Assembly: GCA_028287035.1 (NCBI GenBank)
Contig: JAQBQL010000147.1
Span: forward strand, 1-53,925
Length of the DNA: 53,925 nucleotides
Source: Labilithrix sp.
GTDB lineage: Bacteria > Myxococcota > Polyangia > Polyangiales > Polyangiaceae
Direction: 5' to 3'
Both the position numbers and the translations under genes were made by a program. The notes under the pieces were generated by a model that was given only the letters and a program-made list of their open reading frames with translations, had not been told where the DNA came from and made no database searches. Of the stretch, positions 16,618 through 25,614 are shown in pieces; within the stretch, counting starts at the first letter, position 1, and each line of letters starts with the position of its first letter.

Positions 16618-17130
16618 ATGGCAAATCCCACTGCGACCCTCGAAACCTCGCTCGGAAACATCGAAATCGAGCTGTTCGTCGACCAGATGCCGGTGACGGC
16701 CGGCAACTTCGTGAAGCTCGCCAAGAGCGGCTTCTACGACGGCCTGCACTTCCACCGCGTCATCAACGGCTTCATGCTCCAGTTCGGCTGCCCGCACAGC
16801 AAGGACCCGAAGAGCCCGCGCGCCGGCACCGGCGACAGCCCCGAGGGCACCATCAAGGACGAGCACACCGCGAAGCTCTCGAACGAGCCCGGCACGCTCT
16901 CGATGGCGAACACCGGCCGGCCGAACAGCGGCTCGTGTCAGTTCTTCATCAACACGGTCCACAACTCGTACCTCGACTGGTTCTCGCCGGGCGCCTCGAA
17001 GCACCCGGTCTTCGGCAAGATCACGTCCGGCATGGACGTCGTGAAGAAGATCGAGACGACGAAGACGGACGCGGGCGACCGCCCCCTCACGCCCGTCAAG
17101 ATGAACAAGGTCACCGTCCACGAGTCCTAA
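16618..17130 (+). CDS. Cytoplasmic cyclophilin-type peptidylprolyl isomerase
   Basis: 170-residue single-domain cyclophilin that catalyses cis/trans isomerisation of Xaa-Pro bonds. It has no signal peptide, so it acts in the cytoplasm. Typical motifs are present in order: LGNIEIELF at the start, [28 protein letters not shown] with the catalytic Arg region, [19 protein letters not shown], and [17 protein letters not shown]. Length matches bacterial PpiB-type enzymes. The ATG at 16618 is chosen; an upstream GTG at 16606 adds four residues. It sits between the AgmX-domain gene and the FHA-GGDEF gene, but nothing specific links them functionally. Confidence 0.93.
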   Translation: MANPTATLETSLGNIEIELFVDQMPVTAGNFVKLAKSGFYDGLHFHRVINGFMLQFGCPHSKDPKSPRAGTGDSPEGTIKDEHTAKLSNEPGTLSMANTGRPNSGSCQFFINTVHNSYLDWFSPGASKHPVFGKITSGMDVVKKIETTKTDAGDRPLTPVKMNKVTVHES

Positions 17131-17267
17131 GACCGCGCAACTGTCCAGCATTGGGGTGCGGGGCGGTCCAGGGAACCCGAACGGGAGCCTGCGCGCCCCT
17201 CCTCGCCCGACGCCGCGCGCGGGCGGGCACCCTTGACCCCCACCCCAAAGGCCGGCACGCTGGTGCC

Positions 17268-18245
17268 ATGGCGAGTGATCCGCCCTCACGGTGGGGGCCT
17301 GGGCGGCCGAGCGCGCGTGGGGCGGGGGCCGCCGCGCACGAAGACGAGGGGGAGTCGACCAGGATCACCAACCTGTCGAGCCTCGAGTCCGAGCTGCGCG
17401 CGCGCCGCCAGCAGGTGCACGCGTACCTGGTCGTGCTCGCCGGCACGAACCTCGGCGAGATGTACAAGATCGAGGGTCCGGAGTCGGTCGTAGGCCGCGC
17501 GATGAGCGCGCAGCTCCGCCTCAACGACGACGGCATCTCGCGGCGTCACTGCCGCGTGCTGTCGATCGGCGGGCGCGTGATCATCGAGGACCTCGGCAGC
17601 GCGAACGGCACCCTCGTCAACGGCGAGATGATCCAGCACCAGGAGCTGAAGGAGGGCGACAAGATCCGCCTCGGCGCCAACACGATGCTGAAGTTCACGT
17701 ACCAGGACAAGCTGGACGAGACGTTCCAGCAGCAGATGTACGACGCGGCTCTCCGCGACGGCCTCACGAAGATCTACAACAAGAAGTTCTTCATCGACCG
17801 CCTCGACACCGAGTTCGCGTACGCGAAGCGGCACAAGTCGATGCTGTCGCTCGTGATGTTCGACGTCGACCACTTCAAGCGCGTGAACGACAACTTCGGG
17901 CACCTCGCGGGTGACGCGGTTCTCGTGCATCTTGCACGCATCGCGCAAGGCATGCTGCGCACCGAGGACGTGGCGGCCCGCTACGGCGGCGAGGAGTTCG
18001 CGATCATCTGCCGGGGCATCCCGCTGCTGAACGCCGGGATCGTCGGCGAGCGCATCCGCACCGGCGTCGAGTCCCACAACTTCGACTTCCAGGGCAAGCG
18101 CCTCCCGGTGACGATCAGCGTCGGCGTCGCGGCGCTTCCGGAATCGAACGCGATGAGCCCGGCCGACCTCGTGGCCGCCGCGGACGGCGCCCTCTACGAA
18201 GCGAAGAGCAGCGGCCGCAACCGCGTCTGCCTGCACGGGCTTTAG
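17268..18245 (+). CDS. FHA-GGDEF diguanylate cyclase
   Basis: 325-residue cytoplasmic enzyme predicted to make cyclic di-GMP. An FHA domain covers about residues 50-145, with VVGRAMSAQLRL, ISRRHCRV and LGSANGTLVNG giving the Gly-Arg, Ser-x-x-His and Asn residues that bind phosphothreonine. The GGDEF domain follows, with DGLTKIYNKKFF, MFDVDHFKRVND and the active-site GGEEF at 240-244. The product-inhibition I-site R231-x-x-D234 lies exactly five residues before GGEEF, so feedback inhibition is expected. FHA input implies control by Ser/Thr kinase phosphorylation, and the window encodes three such kinases. It is convergent with an EAL gene whose stop lies 14 bp away. Confidence 0.92.
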   Translation: MASDPPSRWGPGRPSARGAGAAAHEDEGESTRITNLSSLESELRARRQQVHAYLVVLAGTNLGEMYKIEGPESVVGRAMSAQLRLNDDGISRRHCRVLSIGGRVIIEDLGSANGTLVNGEMIQHQELKEGDKIRLGANTMLKFTYQDKLDETFQQQMYDAALRDGLTKIYNKKFFIDRLDTEFAYAKRHKSMLSLVMFDVDHFKRVNDNFGHLAGDAVLVHLARIAQGMLRTEDVAARYGGEEFAIICRGIPLLNAGIVGERIRTGVESHNFDFQGKRLPVTISVGVAALPESNAMSPADLVAAADGALYEAKSSGRNRVCLHGL

Positions 18246-18259
18246 GCCCGGAGGGCGCC

Positions 18260-19075
18260 CTAGCGTCGCGGTTTGGTCGGGATCAGCGAGCCGTCGGCCG
18301 AGCGACGGATGGTCTGCTTGCGCGTCGACGTGACGGCGCCCGGCCACGTGATGCCGGGCGGCGGGAAGGCCGGCTTCGCGAGCAGGTAGCCCTGGCCGAA
18401 GTGCGCGCCCGCCTCCTGCACCGCCTCGAGCTCCTCGGGCGTCTCGATGCCCTCGGCAACGACGAGCGCGTCGAGATCGCGGCAGAGCACCACGATGGCC
18501 GACACGAGCTTGAACATCCGCGTGTCCTTCACGAGCCCCATGATGAGGTCGCGATCGAGCTTCACCACCTTGGGATGGAGGTCGGCGATGTACTTCAGGT
18601 TCGAGTAGCCCGCGCCGAGGTCGTCGACGACGAGGTACACGCCGCGCCCGCGCACCTCGCGCAGCACGCTCTGGCAGAGCCGGAAGTGCGAGAGCGGCAC
18701 GCCTTCGGTGATCTCGAGGTAGACGTCCTCGCCGTGCTGGAAGATCGGATCGTCGGGCTGAACGACCCACTTCTCGTTCAGCTCCGCGGGATGGATGTTG
18801 AGGAAGAGCGGATGCGAGGGGCAACCCTCGACCGCCATCTCGCGGATCATCCGCCCGAGCTCGCCGGTGCAATTGTGCTCGACCGCCGCCGCGAAGAGGC
18901 TCATCGGGCTGTCGAAGTCGGACGGCTTCGATCGGACGAGGGCCTCGTACGCGAAGATCTTCCGCGTCGTGAGATCGACGAGCGGTTGGTACACGACCTT
19001 GATGTCACGCGCGTCGAGGACGCGGCGAATCACGGCGGTGTCGTGACGAGGTTCTCCGGTCGCGGCCTTCGACAA
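18260..19075 (-). CDS. EAL-domain cyclic di-GMP phosphodiesterase
   Basis: 271 residues, essentially a stand-alone EAL domain that hydrolyses cyclic di-GMP to pGpG in the cytoplasm. The metal and catalytic set appears complete: EALVRS near residue 44, the Asn in FLNIHP, the Glu in LEITEG, the Asp pair in VVDDLGAGYSNL, the Lys in VKLDRD, the Glu in AEGIET and the Gln in GQGYLLAKP. There is no sensor domain and no membrane segment. After GYLLAKP there is a tail of about 40 residues without recognised function. It faces the FHA-GGDEF gene end to end, so opposite activities for the same messenger are encoded back to back. Confidence 0.92.
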   Translation of the reverse strand: MSKAATGEPRHDTAVIRRVLDARDIKVVYQPLVDLTTRKIFAYEALVRSKPSDFDSPMSLFAAAVEHNCTGELGRMIREMAVEGCPSHPLFLNIHPAELNEKWVVQPDDPIFQHGEDVYLEITEGVPLSHFRLCQSVLREVRGRGVYLVVDDLGAGYSNLKYIADLHPKVVKLDRDLIMGLVKDTRMFKLVSAIVVLCRDLDALVVAEGIETPEELEAVQEAGAHFGQGYLLAKPAFPPPGITWPGAVTSTRKQTIRRSADGSLIPTKPRR

Positions 19076-19123
19076 GCCATCCCATAGTAGAGAGGCTTGC
19101 CGCGGAAGTCAGCGGAAGTTCCG

Positions 19124-19906
19124 TCAGGACTTCAGGGTTCTCGCGAGCTGCCCTCGCCGGAAGACCCACATCTCGCCGGGCCGGCCCATCGTCCACGTCT
19201 CGTCGCGCGTCAGCGGCGCGGTCGCGACGACCGCCACGCGGTCACGGGGCGTCGTCACCTCCGCGAAGTCGACGGTGAGATCGTCGTCGGCGAGCGTCGC
19301 GCGCGTGAAGGGCGCTTTTCTGACGATGTAGCAGAGCTTGGTCGCGCACCGCGCGAACAGCTGCTCGCCGTCGCCGAGGAGGAAGTTGAACGTGCCCGCG
19401 TCACCGAGCTCCTTGCCGACCTTGGCCACGAGGCGCCACAGGCGTTCGCGCTCGGCGGGGTAGCCGCGCGGGAAGGCGTGCGCGAGCCGATCGAGGATGA
19501 TGCAAAATGCACGTTCGCTGTCGGTCGTGCCGATCGGGAAGAAGCGCGTCAGCGGATGCTTCTTCACGCCGCGCACCGTGCCGTTGTGCGCGAACGTGAA
19601 GTGCCGGCCCCACAGCTCGCGCACGAACGGGTGCGTGTTGGCGAGCGAGACGGGGCCTCGCGTGCGCTTCCGCACGTGCGCCACGGCGAGGAGCGTCTTG
19701 ATGGGATGGCTTCGCAGGTACGCCGCGAGCTTCGAGTCGGCCGCCGCCGACGGCTCGAGGAACGACCGCACCGCCTTGCCCTCGTAGAGCGACAGGCCCC
19801 ACCCGTCTGCATGGGGGCCACGCGCGCCGCCGCGGAGCGCGAGGCCCGAGAACGAGAAGACGATGTCCGTCGGGACGTTGCACTCCATGCCGAGGAGCTC
19901 GCACAT
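19124..19906 (-). CDS. Class II glutamine amidotransferase (YafJ-like)
   Basis: 260 residues. The ATG at 19906 places the nucleophile Cys at position 2 (MCELLGMECN), as needed after Met removal in Ntn hydrolases. Family landmarks follow: HADGWGLSLYEG, AHVRKRTRGPVSLANTHPF, FTFAHNGTVRG and GTTDSERAF. The family hydrolyses glutamine amide groups or related gamma-glutamyl substrates; the acceptor here is unknown. A longer open frame continues upstream to 20347 inside the oppositely oriented exported-protein gene and is rejected because it would bury the catalytic Cys. The intergenic side upstream holds an AT-rich patch (about 19919-19927) that could be a promoter element. Confidence 0.88.
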   Translation of the reverse strand: MCELLGMECNVPTDIVFSFSGLALRGGARGPHADGWGLSLYEGKAVRSFLEPSAAADSKLAAYLRSHPIKTLLAVAHVRKRTRGPVSLANTHPFVRELWGRHFTFAHNGTVRGVKKHPLTRFFPIGTTDSERAFCIILDRLAHAFPRGYPAERERLWRLVAKVGKELGDAGTFNFLLGDGEQLFARCATKLCYIVRKAPFTRATLADDDLTVDFAEVTTPRDRVAVVATAPLTRDETWTMGRPGEMWVFRRGQLARTLKS

Positions 19907-20009
19907 TCGATGATCCCGGAAAAATACCACGCCTCCCGGTCCGCGGAGACGGAAGACCGGCGGAGGCGTATCGTTCCCTCCGGCCCGAATGGCGAGCGAG
20001 GTGCCACCG

Positions 20010-20927
20010 ATGAACGTGCGGCGATCGAGGAGCTCACGGGGAGTGACGGGCGCAGTCGCGGGCGCTGGCCTCTTGCTCGCGTCGACGGCGTTCGCGAGTG
20101 ACGAGCTCGGGCTCCTCACGTTCCGCATCGCCGATCCGGCGCCGCGCGGCTTCGATGCGACCGCCCTCGGCCGCGCCACCCACCAGTTCCGCGTCACGAT
20201 GGCGAACCCCACGAAGGCAGCCCTCGAGGTGAAGCCGCTGGTCGTGCGCTTCGTGCCGACGCGCGATGGCACCTCCTTCGCCTGCGACGAGCCGCACGTG
20301 AAGGACGACCGCTGGCCCGCATCGCTCGAGGCGGGCGGCTCGTTCACGTTCCTCCGCGAGGTCGCCTGCGAGACTCCTCTGCCCGGCCGCTACCTGGTCG
20401 AGATGCGCGGGCGCCCGCGCGGTGCGCCGGCCGGCGAGGAGCGTTCGCTCGGAGCCTTCCCGGTCCAGATCGATCCGGGGCCGAACCCGCCCGTGCACCT
20501 TCCCTGGGACGCGTCGCTCTTCGGGGCCGCGGCCGGCACGAAGGACATGCGTCCGGCGCGCGGGCCCGACGCGGCGCGCCTCGTCATCGCCATGATCAAC
20601 GGCGGGAAGAAGGACCTCGTGCTGGGGCCCGTGCGGGTCGCTCTGCGCGTGACGAGGCGGGGCTACGCGACCCCGGTGTGCCCGGAGCGGACCGTCGATC
20701 TCGCGTTCGCGGGCACCCTTGCGCCGGGTCGCGTGCAGTCGCGCGGCCTGCCGCTGGGTTGTGACATACCGGCCGAGGCCCAGTACGACGTCGACGTGCT
20801 CGTGAGCGGCGGAGCGAGTGGCGAGCGCGTGCGCATCGCCACGCATCCCATCCGGGTGCGCGTGAATGCGCCCGACTCGCCGGGACCTCAGGACTGGGCG
20901 GCGACGCAGTTCACGGGAGGCTCGTGA
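20010..20927 (+). CDS. Exported protein of unknown function
   Basis: 305-residue secreted or periplasmic protein. From the ATG at 20010 the N-terminus has a basic region (NVRRSRSSR), a hydrophobic core and a cleavage site near AFA-S at residue 27. A GAGCGAGG stretch lies just upstream; the ATG at 19989 would add seven residues. The mature chain is beta-rich, with repeated segments such as FRVTMANPTKAALEVKPL and LVIAMINGGKKDLVLGP that look like two immunoglobulin-like sandwich domains. Three or four cysteines could form disulfides. No catalytic motif is recognised. It overlaps the convergent carboxylesterase by 17 bp. Confidence 0.7.
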   Translation: MNVRRSRSSRGVTGAVAGAGLLLASTAFASDELGLLTFRIADPAPRGFDATALGRATHQFRVTMANPTKAALEVKPLVVRFVPTRDGTSFACDEPHVKDDRWPASLEAGGSFTFLREVACETPLPGRYLVEMRGRPRGAPAGEERSLGAFPVQIDPGPNPPVHLPWDASLFGAAAGTKDMRPARGPDAARLVIAMINGGKKDLVLGPVRVALRVTRRGYATPVCPERTVDLAFAGTLAPGRVQSRGLPLGCDIPAEAQYDVDVLVSGGASGERVRIATHPIRVRVNAPDSPGPQDWAATQFTGGS

Positions 20928-21639
20928 GCCACGTGCCGAGGCCGCGGAGCACGCCGGGCGGGATGCCGTGGCCGCCCTCGAACGGCACGAACGTCGTCGC
21001 GAGCCCCGCCTCCGTCAGCGACTGAGCGACCGCCTCGCCGATCGGGAACGGCAGGACGGGGTCCTGCGTCCCGTGACTCTGGAACACGGGCAGCCCCTTG
21101 CGCGAGGCGAAGGCCGGCAGCCACACGTCGGCCGCGAGCAGCGTCCCCGACAGCACGACGAGGCCGGCGAGCTTGCGCGTGCTCCGGAAGGCGACGTCCA
21201 TCGCGATCATCGAGCCCTGCGAGAAGCCGCCGAGCACGATGCGCGTGCCGGGCGTCCTCGCCTCGATCGCGTCGAGCAGCCCGTCGACCTGCGCGCGTGC
21301 CTCGGCCATGCCGGCGGGCTCGTCGCGTACGAGCTCGTCGAGCTTGCCCTGATGCATCGCTCGCTCGAAGCGGCCCACGTCGATCATCCACCAAGCGCGC
21401 GCGTCCTGCAGGAAGGGCATGCTGGGGTCGGAGAGGGCGAGCGGCGCCTCCGGGAAGACGAACGTGGTGCCCGCGGGCACGTCGAGCGCGCTGCCGAGCC
21501 CGGCGAGGTCGTCACCCGGCGCACCGAAGCCGTGCAAGAGGACGACTGTGAGCGGCGGAGCGCCGGCGCTTTTCGGCGTGGTTCCGGTGGTCTTCAGCAT
21601 CGTCCGCGCGCGGAGCGGACCGAGATCCTGGGCTTCCAT
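20911..21639 (-). CDS. Phospholipase/carboxylesterase-type alpha/beta hydrolase
   Basis: 242 residues from the ATG at 21639. It belongs to the small carboxylesterase/acyl-protein thioesterase family. VVLLHGFGAPGDD supplies the oxyanion region, GGFSQGS carries the nucleophilic Ser, GTQDPVLPF the catalytic Asp and EGGHGIP the catalytic His. No signal peptide is visible, so a cytoplasmic role is likely. Alternative starts are 21600 (MLKTTG) or 21656. The gene points away from the Ser/Thr kinase gene that begins about 150 bp downstream of its start. The natural ester is unknown. Confidence 0.88.
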   Translation of the reverse strand: MEAQDLGPLRARTMLKTTGTTPKSAGAPPLTVVLLHGFGAPGDDLAGLGSALDVPAGTTFVFPEAPLALSDPSMPFLQDARAWWMIDVGRFERAMHQGKLDELVRDEPAGMAEARAQVDGLLDAIEARTPGTRIVLGGFSQGSMIAMDVAFRSTRKLAGLVVLSGTLLAADVWLPAFASRKGLPVFQSHGTQDPVLPFPIGEAVAQSLTEAGLATTFVPFEGGHGIPPGVLRGLGTWLTSLP

Positions 21640-21789
21640 CGCGCGATCATCCCACATTCCCCGGGGTGAGCGTCCCTTCAGTGATCGGTCCGCGAGCGGG
21701 GCGAAGACGCCTGGATCGAAATGTCCATCCCATCGAGATCGCTTGGCTTTGCTTGCTGGTCTCGCGCGTGGAACGTAAGCTTCGTGCTG

Positions 21790-23247
21790 ATGTCCACCGT
21801 CCGTCCCGGCGATGTGCTCGCGGGCAAGTACCGCGTCGAGCGCGTACTCGGGAGCGGCGGCATGGGCTACGTGGTGGCGGCACGTCACCTCCAGCTGGAT
21901 CAGCTGGTCGCGATGAAGTTCCTCCGCAAGGGAGGCAGCCAGCTCGACGAGACCGAGGCGACGGGCCGCTTCCTCCGCGAGGCGAAGGCCGTGGTGCGCC
22001 TCAAGGACGAGCACGTCGCGCGCGTGTTCGATGTCGGCACGCTCGAAGGCGGCGAGCCGTACATCGTCATGGAATACCTGGACGGGCAGGACCTCTCGGC
22101 TCTGACGAAGGCGCGCGGGGCGCTGCCGGTCCAGGAGGCGGTCGATTACATCCTCCAGTCGTGCGAGGCGCTGGCCGAGGCGCACAGCCTCGGCATCGTC
22201 CATCGCGACGTGAAGCTCGCGAACCTCTTCGTGACGCGCGGTCATGCCGGGTCGCCGCTCGTGAAGGTGCTCGACTTCGGCATCTCGAAGGTGAATCCGT
22301 TCGGCGAGTCCGAGCACGAGATGACGCGCACCTCGTCGATGCTCGGCAGCCCGCGGTTCATGTCGCCCGAGCAGATGCGCGACCCCCGGACCGTCGATCC
22401 GCGCAGCGATATCTGGTCGCTCGGCGTGGTGCTCTACCGGCTCGTGTCGGCCCGGCCGCCGTTCGAGGCCGACACGCTGGGACGCCTGCTCACGATGGTC
22501 ATGCACGAGGCGCCCGATCCGCTCGCCATGGTGCGTCCGGATCTTCCGCCCGGCTTCTCGGAGACGGTCGGTCGCTGCCTCGAGAAGGATCCCGCCTACC
22601 GGTATCCGAACGTCGCGGAGCTCGCGTACGCGCTCGCGCCGTATGCCGCCGACCCGGTCCGCGCTCGCGCCGCTGCCGATCGCGCCGCCGGCACGCTGAA
22701 CCTCGCGCAGCTTCCGCGCTCCGGCGAGATCGCCTATCCGCGGTCGCAGCACGGCAGCGGGAGCGTCTCGCTGCCGGCCGGCCAGAGCGACACGGGGACG
22801 GCGGCGCCTTGGGTCGGCACGCACGGCGAGGGCCGGCGCGACCCGCGCAACGTGGTCATCTGGGCGGCGACCGCCCTCGCCGCGCTCGCGGGCGTCATCC
22901 TGATCGCCGTGGCGCTCACGCGTCACCCGGCGCGGCCAGCGGCGGCCGGCCAGGGCGCCGATCCCGTCGCGGTCGTGAACGCGCCCACCGCGGTCGCCAA
23001 CCCCGGCGGCGCGCTCGTCGATGCGGCGGCGGGCGGGGCCTTCGACGACCCGAACGGCGCGGCCCTGACGCCCCTCACGTCGCCTTCGCTCCTGCCCAGG
23101 GCGCCCGCCGCGCCGGTCGACACGGGTCGCTCGCGCGCCGCCGCCGTCGGCAGCGGTGGCCGGAAGGGTCGACCCGCGGCAGCCCACGACCCCGCCGCCC
23201 CGACCGCGAAGAGCGCCGGCGACGGAATTCCGTCTACCCGAGACTGA
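21790..23247 (+). CDS. Transmembrane Ser/Thr protein kinase
   Basis: 485 residues. The ATG at 21790 (MSTVRPGDVL) starts just ahead of the kinase domain. The catalytic set is complete: glycine loop GSGGMG, Lys43, H138-R-D140 with KLAN, D162-F-G and a SPEQ motif in place of APE. The domain ends near residue 290. A linker of about 65 residues leads to a single transmembrane helix (about 355-378), then an Ala/Gly/Pro-rich extracytoplasmic tail of about 105 residues without a recognised sensor domain. It is the first gene of a run with the TPR/PEGA-like and RCC1 genes. Targets are unknown; the FHA proteins of the cell are candidates. Confidence 0.93.
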   Translation: MSTVRPGDVLAGKYRVERVLGSGGMGYVVAARHLQLDQLVAMKFLRKGGSQLDETEATGRFLREAKAVVRLKDEHVARVFDVGTLEGGEPYIVMEYLDGQDLSALTKARGALPVQEAVDYILQSCEALAEAHSLGIVHRDVKLANLFVTRGHAGSPLVKVLDFGISKVNPFGESEHEMTRTSSMLGSPRFMSPEQMRDPRTVDPRSDIWSLGVVLYRLVSARPPFEADTLGRLLTMVMHEAPDPLAMVRPDLPPGFSETVGRCLEKDPAYRYPNVAELAYALAPYAADPVRARAAADRAAGTLNLAQLPRSGEIAYPRSQHGSGSVSLPAGQSDTGTAAPWVGTHGEGRRDPRNVVIWAATALAALAGVILIAVALTRHPARPAAAGQGADPVAVVNAPTAVANPGGALVDAAAGGAFDDPNGAALTPLTSPSLLPRAPAAPVDTGRSRAAAVGSGGRKGRPAAAHDPAAPTAKSAGDGIPSTRD

Positions 23248-23272
23248 CCTTCTGGGTGAGACTCGGAGCGGA

Positions 23273-24268
23273 ATGCTTGGCAAGGCCCGCGCTCTCGCGA
23301 TGATCCTCTCGGCCTCTGTCTTCGCCGGCGTCGTCGGGCACGCCGGCGACGCGTGGGCCGAGGCGAGCGAGAGCCAGTCGGCCGCCGCGGAGTCGCTCTT
23401 CCAGGAAGCCCGCAAGCTGATGGACGCGAAGCGCTACGGCGAGGCGTGCCCGAAGCTCGCCGCCAGCCACAAGCTGGCGCCGGCGGTCGGCACGCTGCTG
23501 AACCTCGCCGACTGCTACGAGCGGAACAACCAGCTCGCCAGCGCCTGGGTGCGCTTCCACGAGGCGGTCGGGCTGGCGCAGCGCCTGGGCCGACCCGACC
23601 GCGAGAAGACCGCCCGTGACCGCGCCGACAAGCTGGAGCCGCGGCTGCTCAGGCTCACCATCAACGCGAAGGATCCGTCCGTCGAGGTGAAGCTCGATGG
23701 CACCGCGCTCGACGCGGCGGCGCTCGGCACCGCGGTGCCCGTCGATCCCGGCAAGCACACCGTCGACGCGTCGGCGAAGGGCAAGAAGCCGTACGCGACG
23801 AGCGTCGACGTCAGCGAGCGATCGCGGAGCCCCTCGGTGGACATCCCGGCGCTCGAGATCGATCCCGACCATCCCGAGAAGGCGCCGGTGGTTGCCGCGA
23901 CCGAGGAGCCCGCGCGGAGCCCGGATCCCCCGCGCGGTGACGACGGCGGGACGCAGCGCCTGCTCGGCGGCGTGGCGATGGGCGTCGGCGGCGTCGGCCT
24001 CGTGCTCGGCACGATCTACGGCCTGCGCACGTCGTCGAAGTGGTCCGAGGCGCAGGACCACTGCACCGGCACCGATTGCGACCGCACCGGCGTCGAGCTC
24101 GCGACCTCGGCGAAGAACGCCGGCACGGTCTCGACGATCACCTTCATCGCCGGCGGCGTCTTCGTCGCGGGCGGCGCGATCCTCTTCTTCACGGCGCCGA
24201 GCGGCAAGAAGAGCGCCGCGCAGGTGGGCGTCGGTCCCGGGTCGATCCAGCTCCGCGGAACGTTCTGA
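23273..24268 (+). CDS. TPR/PEGA-like envelope protein
   Basis: 331 residues with a signal peptide ending DAWA-E near residue 30. Residues 35-115 contain helical TPR-like hairpins (ESLFQEARKLMDAKRYGEAC, then LNLADCYERNNQLASAWVRF). A PEGA-like beta domain follows (VEVKLDGTALDAAALGTAVPVDPGKHTV). Two hydrophobic helices near the C-terminus (about 229-251 and 286-308) flank a loop with two cysteines (CTGTDC). This architecture recurs next to Ser/Thr kinases in polyangial myxobacteria. It starts 25 bp after the kinase gene with GGAG upstream of the ATG and overlaps the next gene by one base (TGATG). Function unknown; a scaffold in the envelope is the inference. Confidence 0.8.
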   Translation: MLGKARALAMILSASVFAGVVGHAGDAWAEASESQSAAAESLFQEARKLMDAKRYGEACPKLAASHKLAPAVGTLLNLADCYERNNQLASAWVRFHEAVGLAQRLGRPDREKTARDRADKLEPRLLRLTINAKDPSVEVKLDGTALDAAALGTAVPVDPGKHTVDASAKGKKPYATSVDVSERSRSPSVDIPALEIDPDHPEKAPVVAATEEPARSPDPPRGDDGGTQRLLGGVAMGVGGVGLVLGTIYGLRTSSKWSEAQDHCTGTDCDRTGVELATSAKNAGTVSTITFIAGGVFVAGGAILFFTAPSGKKSAAQVGVGPGSIQLRGTF

Positions 24269-25521
24269 TGCGCGCGGGCCGCACGCTGCTCGCGGTGGCG
24301 GCGCTGACCGCCCCGGCAGCGCTCGTCGCCTGCGCGAGCCTGGTCGGCGTGGAGGACGTGCGCCTCCGCCGCGACGGCGGCGCGAGGGTCGACGGCAGCG
24401 GCGGCGGAGAGAGCGGCGCCGATGCCGACGCGCCGGTCCTCGAGAACGTGCTGGAGGTGGCGCTCGGGCTCGCACACACGTGCGCGCGCAAACCCGACCT
24501 CACCGTGAAGTGCTGGGGGGACGACAGCGCCGGCCAGACGGGCACCGGCGGCGCGAGCGACGGAGGCATCGTGCTCGTCCCCGCCCCCGTGAACGTCACC
24601 GATGCGGTGCGCATCGCCTCCGGCAAGAACCACACGTGCGTCGTGCACGCGGGCGGCACCGTCTCCTGCTGGGGCGACGACTTCGACGGCCAGCTCGGCG
24701 ACGGCAAGACGAACACGCGCTCCAACGTGCCGGTCGACGTCACGGGCGTGACCGGCGCGACCGCGATCGCCTGCGGAGCGAGCTTCTCGTGCGCGGTGCT
24801 CGCCTCGGGCGGCGTCACGTGCTGGGGCAACGGCCTCGCCGGGCAGCTCGGCAACGGCGGAGCGCAGGTGCAGCCGACGGCGACGCCGGTGACCGGCCTC
24901 GATCATGTCGTCGCGATGACGGCGGGTGAGTCGCACGCCTGCGCCGTGAAGGACGACGGCTCGCTCCTGTGCTGGGGAGACGGCTTCGACGGCCAGCTCG
25001 GCAACGGCGAGCAGCAGAACAAGCTCGTGCCGACGCCGGTCCCGGCGATCAGCGACGTGCGCGCGGTGGCCGGCGGCGCGCGCTCCACGTGCGCGCTGAA
25101 GAACACCGGCGAGGTGTACTGCTGGGGCGAGAACTCGGTCGGTCAGCTCGGTAGCGGCGCCGCCAACAGCACGCCCAACCCTTCGCCGAGCCTCGTCGGC
25201 AACCTCGACGCCGTCGCGCTCTGGGCCGGCGCCGATCACGCGTGCGCAGTCCGTCGGGGCGGCGCGGTCTCGTGCTGGGGCCTCGGTGAGCACGGCCAGA
25301 TCGGCGACGGTCAGGCGCGCGACGCCGGCGCGGCGGTCCCGCAGCCGACCGGCGTGCTCGGCGTGAGCAGCGCGGTGAAGATCGGCACGGGCGGCAACCA
25401 CTCGTGCGCGACGACGCCGAACACGATCCTCTGCTGGGGAGCGAACGACCGCGGCCAGCTCGGCACCGGCGTCAGCGGGGGCGACCTCCTCTCCCCCGAG
25501 AGCGTCATGGGCTATCCGTGA
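24268..25521 (+). CDS. RCC1-repeat beta-propeller lipoprotein
   Basis: 417-residue lipoprotein; signal ends LVAC (Cys22), followed by an Asp/Gly tether. The rest is built from seven or so RCC1-type repeats of about 50 residues, each with a CA-V segment, an S/V-x-CWG segment and GQLGNG or a close variant. This predicts a disulfide-rich seven-bladed propeller outside the cytoplasm. Each blade carries two cysteines in fixed positions. Start and stop codons overlap with the upstream gene as TGATG, which indicates translational coupling to the TPR/PEGA-like protein. Likely a binding platform; the ligand is unknown. Confidence 0.85.
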   Translation: MRAGRTLLAVAALTAPAALVACASLVGVEDVRLRRDGGARVDGSGGGESGADADAPVLENVLEVALGLAHTCARKPDLTVKCWGDDSAGQTGTGGASDGGIVLVPAPVNVTDAVRIASGKNHTCVVHAGGTVSCWGDDFDGQLGDGKTNTRSNVPVDVTGVTGATAIACGASFSCAVLASGGVTCWGNGLAGQLGNGGAQVQPTATPVTGLDHVVAMTAGESHACAVKDDGSLLCWGDGFDGQLGNGEQQNKLVPTPVPAISDVRAVAGGARSTCALKNTGEVYCWGENSVGQLGSGAANSTPNPSPSLVGNLDAVALWAGADHACAVRRGGAVSCWGLGEHGQIGDGQARDAGAAVPQPTGVLGVSSAVKIGTGGNHSCATTPNTILCWGANDRGQLGTGVSGGDLLSPESVMGYP

Positions 25522-25614
25522 TCGCGTGGGTCCGCGAAGATCCAGGCGCGCCCGGAGCAACGCGTTGAAATCGTTGAGCGGGCGCGTCGGCACGCGGTGC
25601 GCAGGTGTAGGGAC

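Noticed and set aside
17151..17248. Inverted repeat TTGGGGTG / CACCCCAA between the cyclophilin and FHA-GGDEF genes
   Set aside because: Only 8 bp with about 80 bp between halves; too short and too far apart in GC-rich DNA to claim a function.
18243..18262. Bidirectional terminator between the GGDEF and EAL genes
   Set aside because: GGGCGCCC is palindromic but the stem is short and there is no U-tract on either strand.
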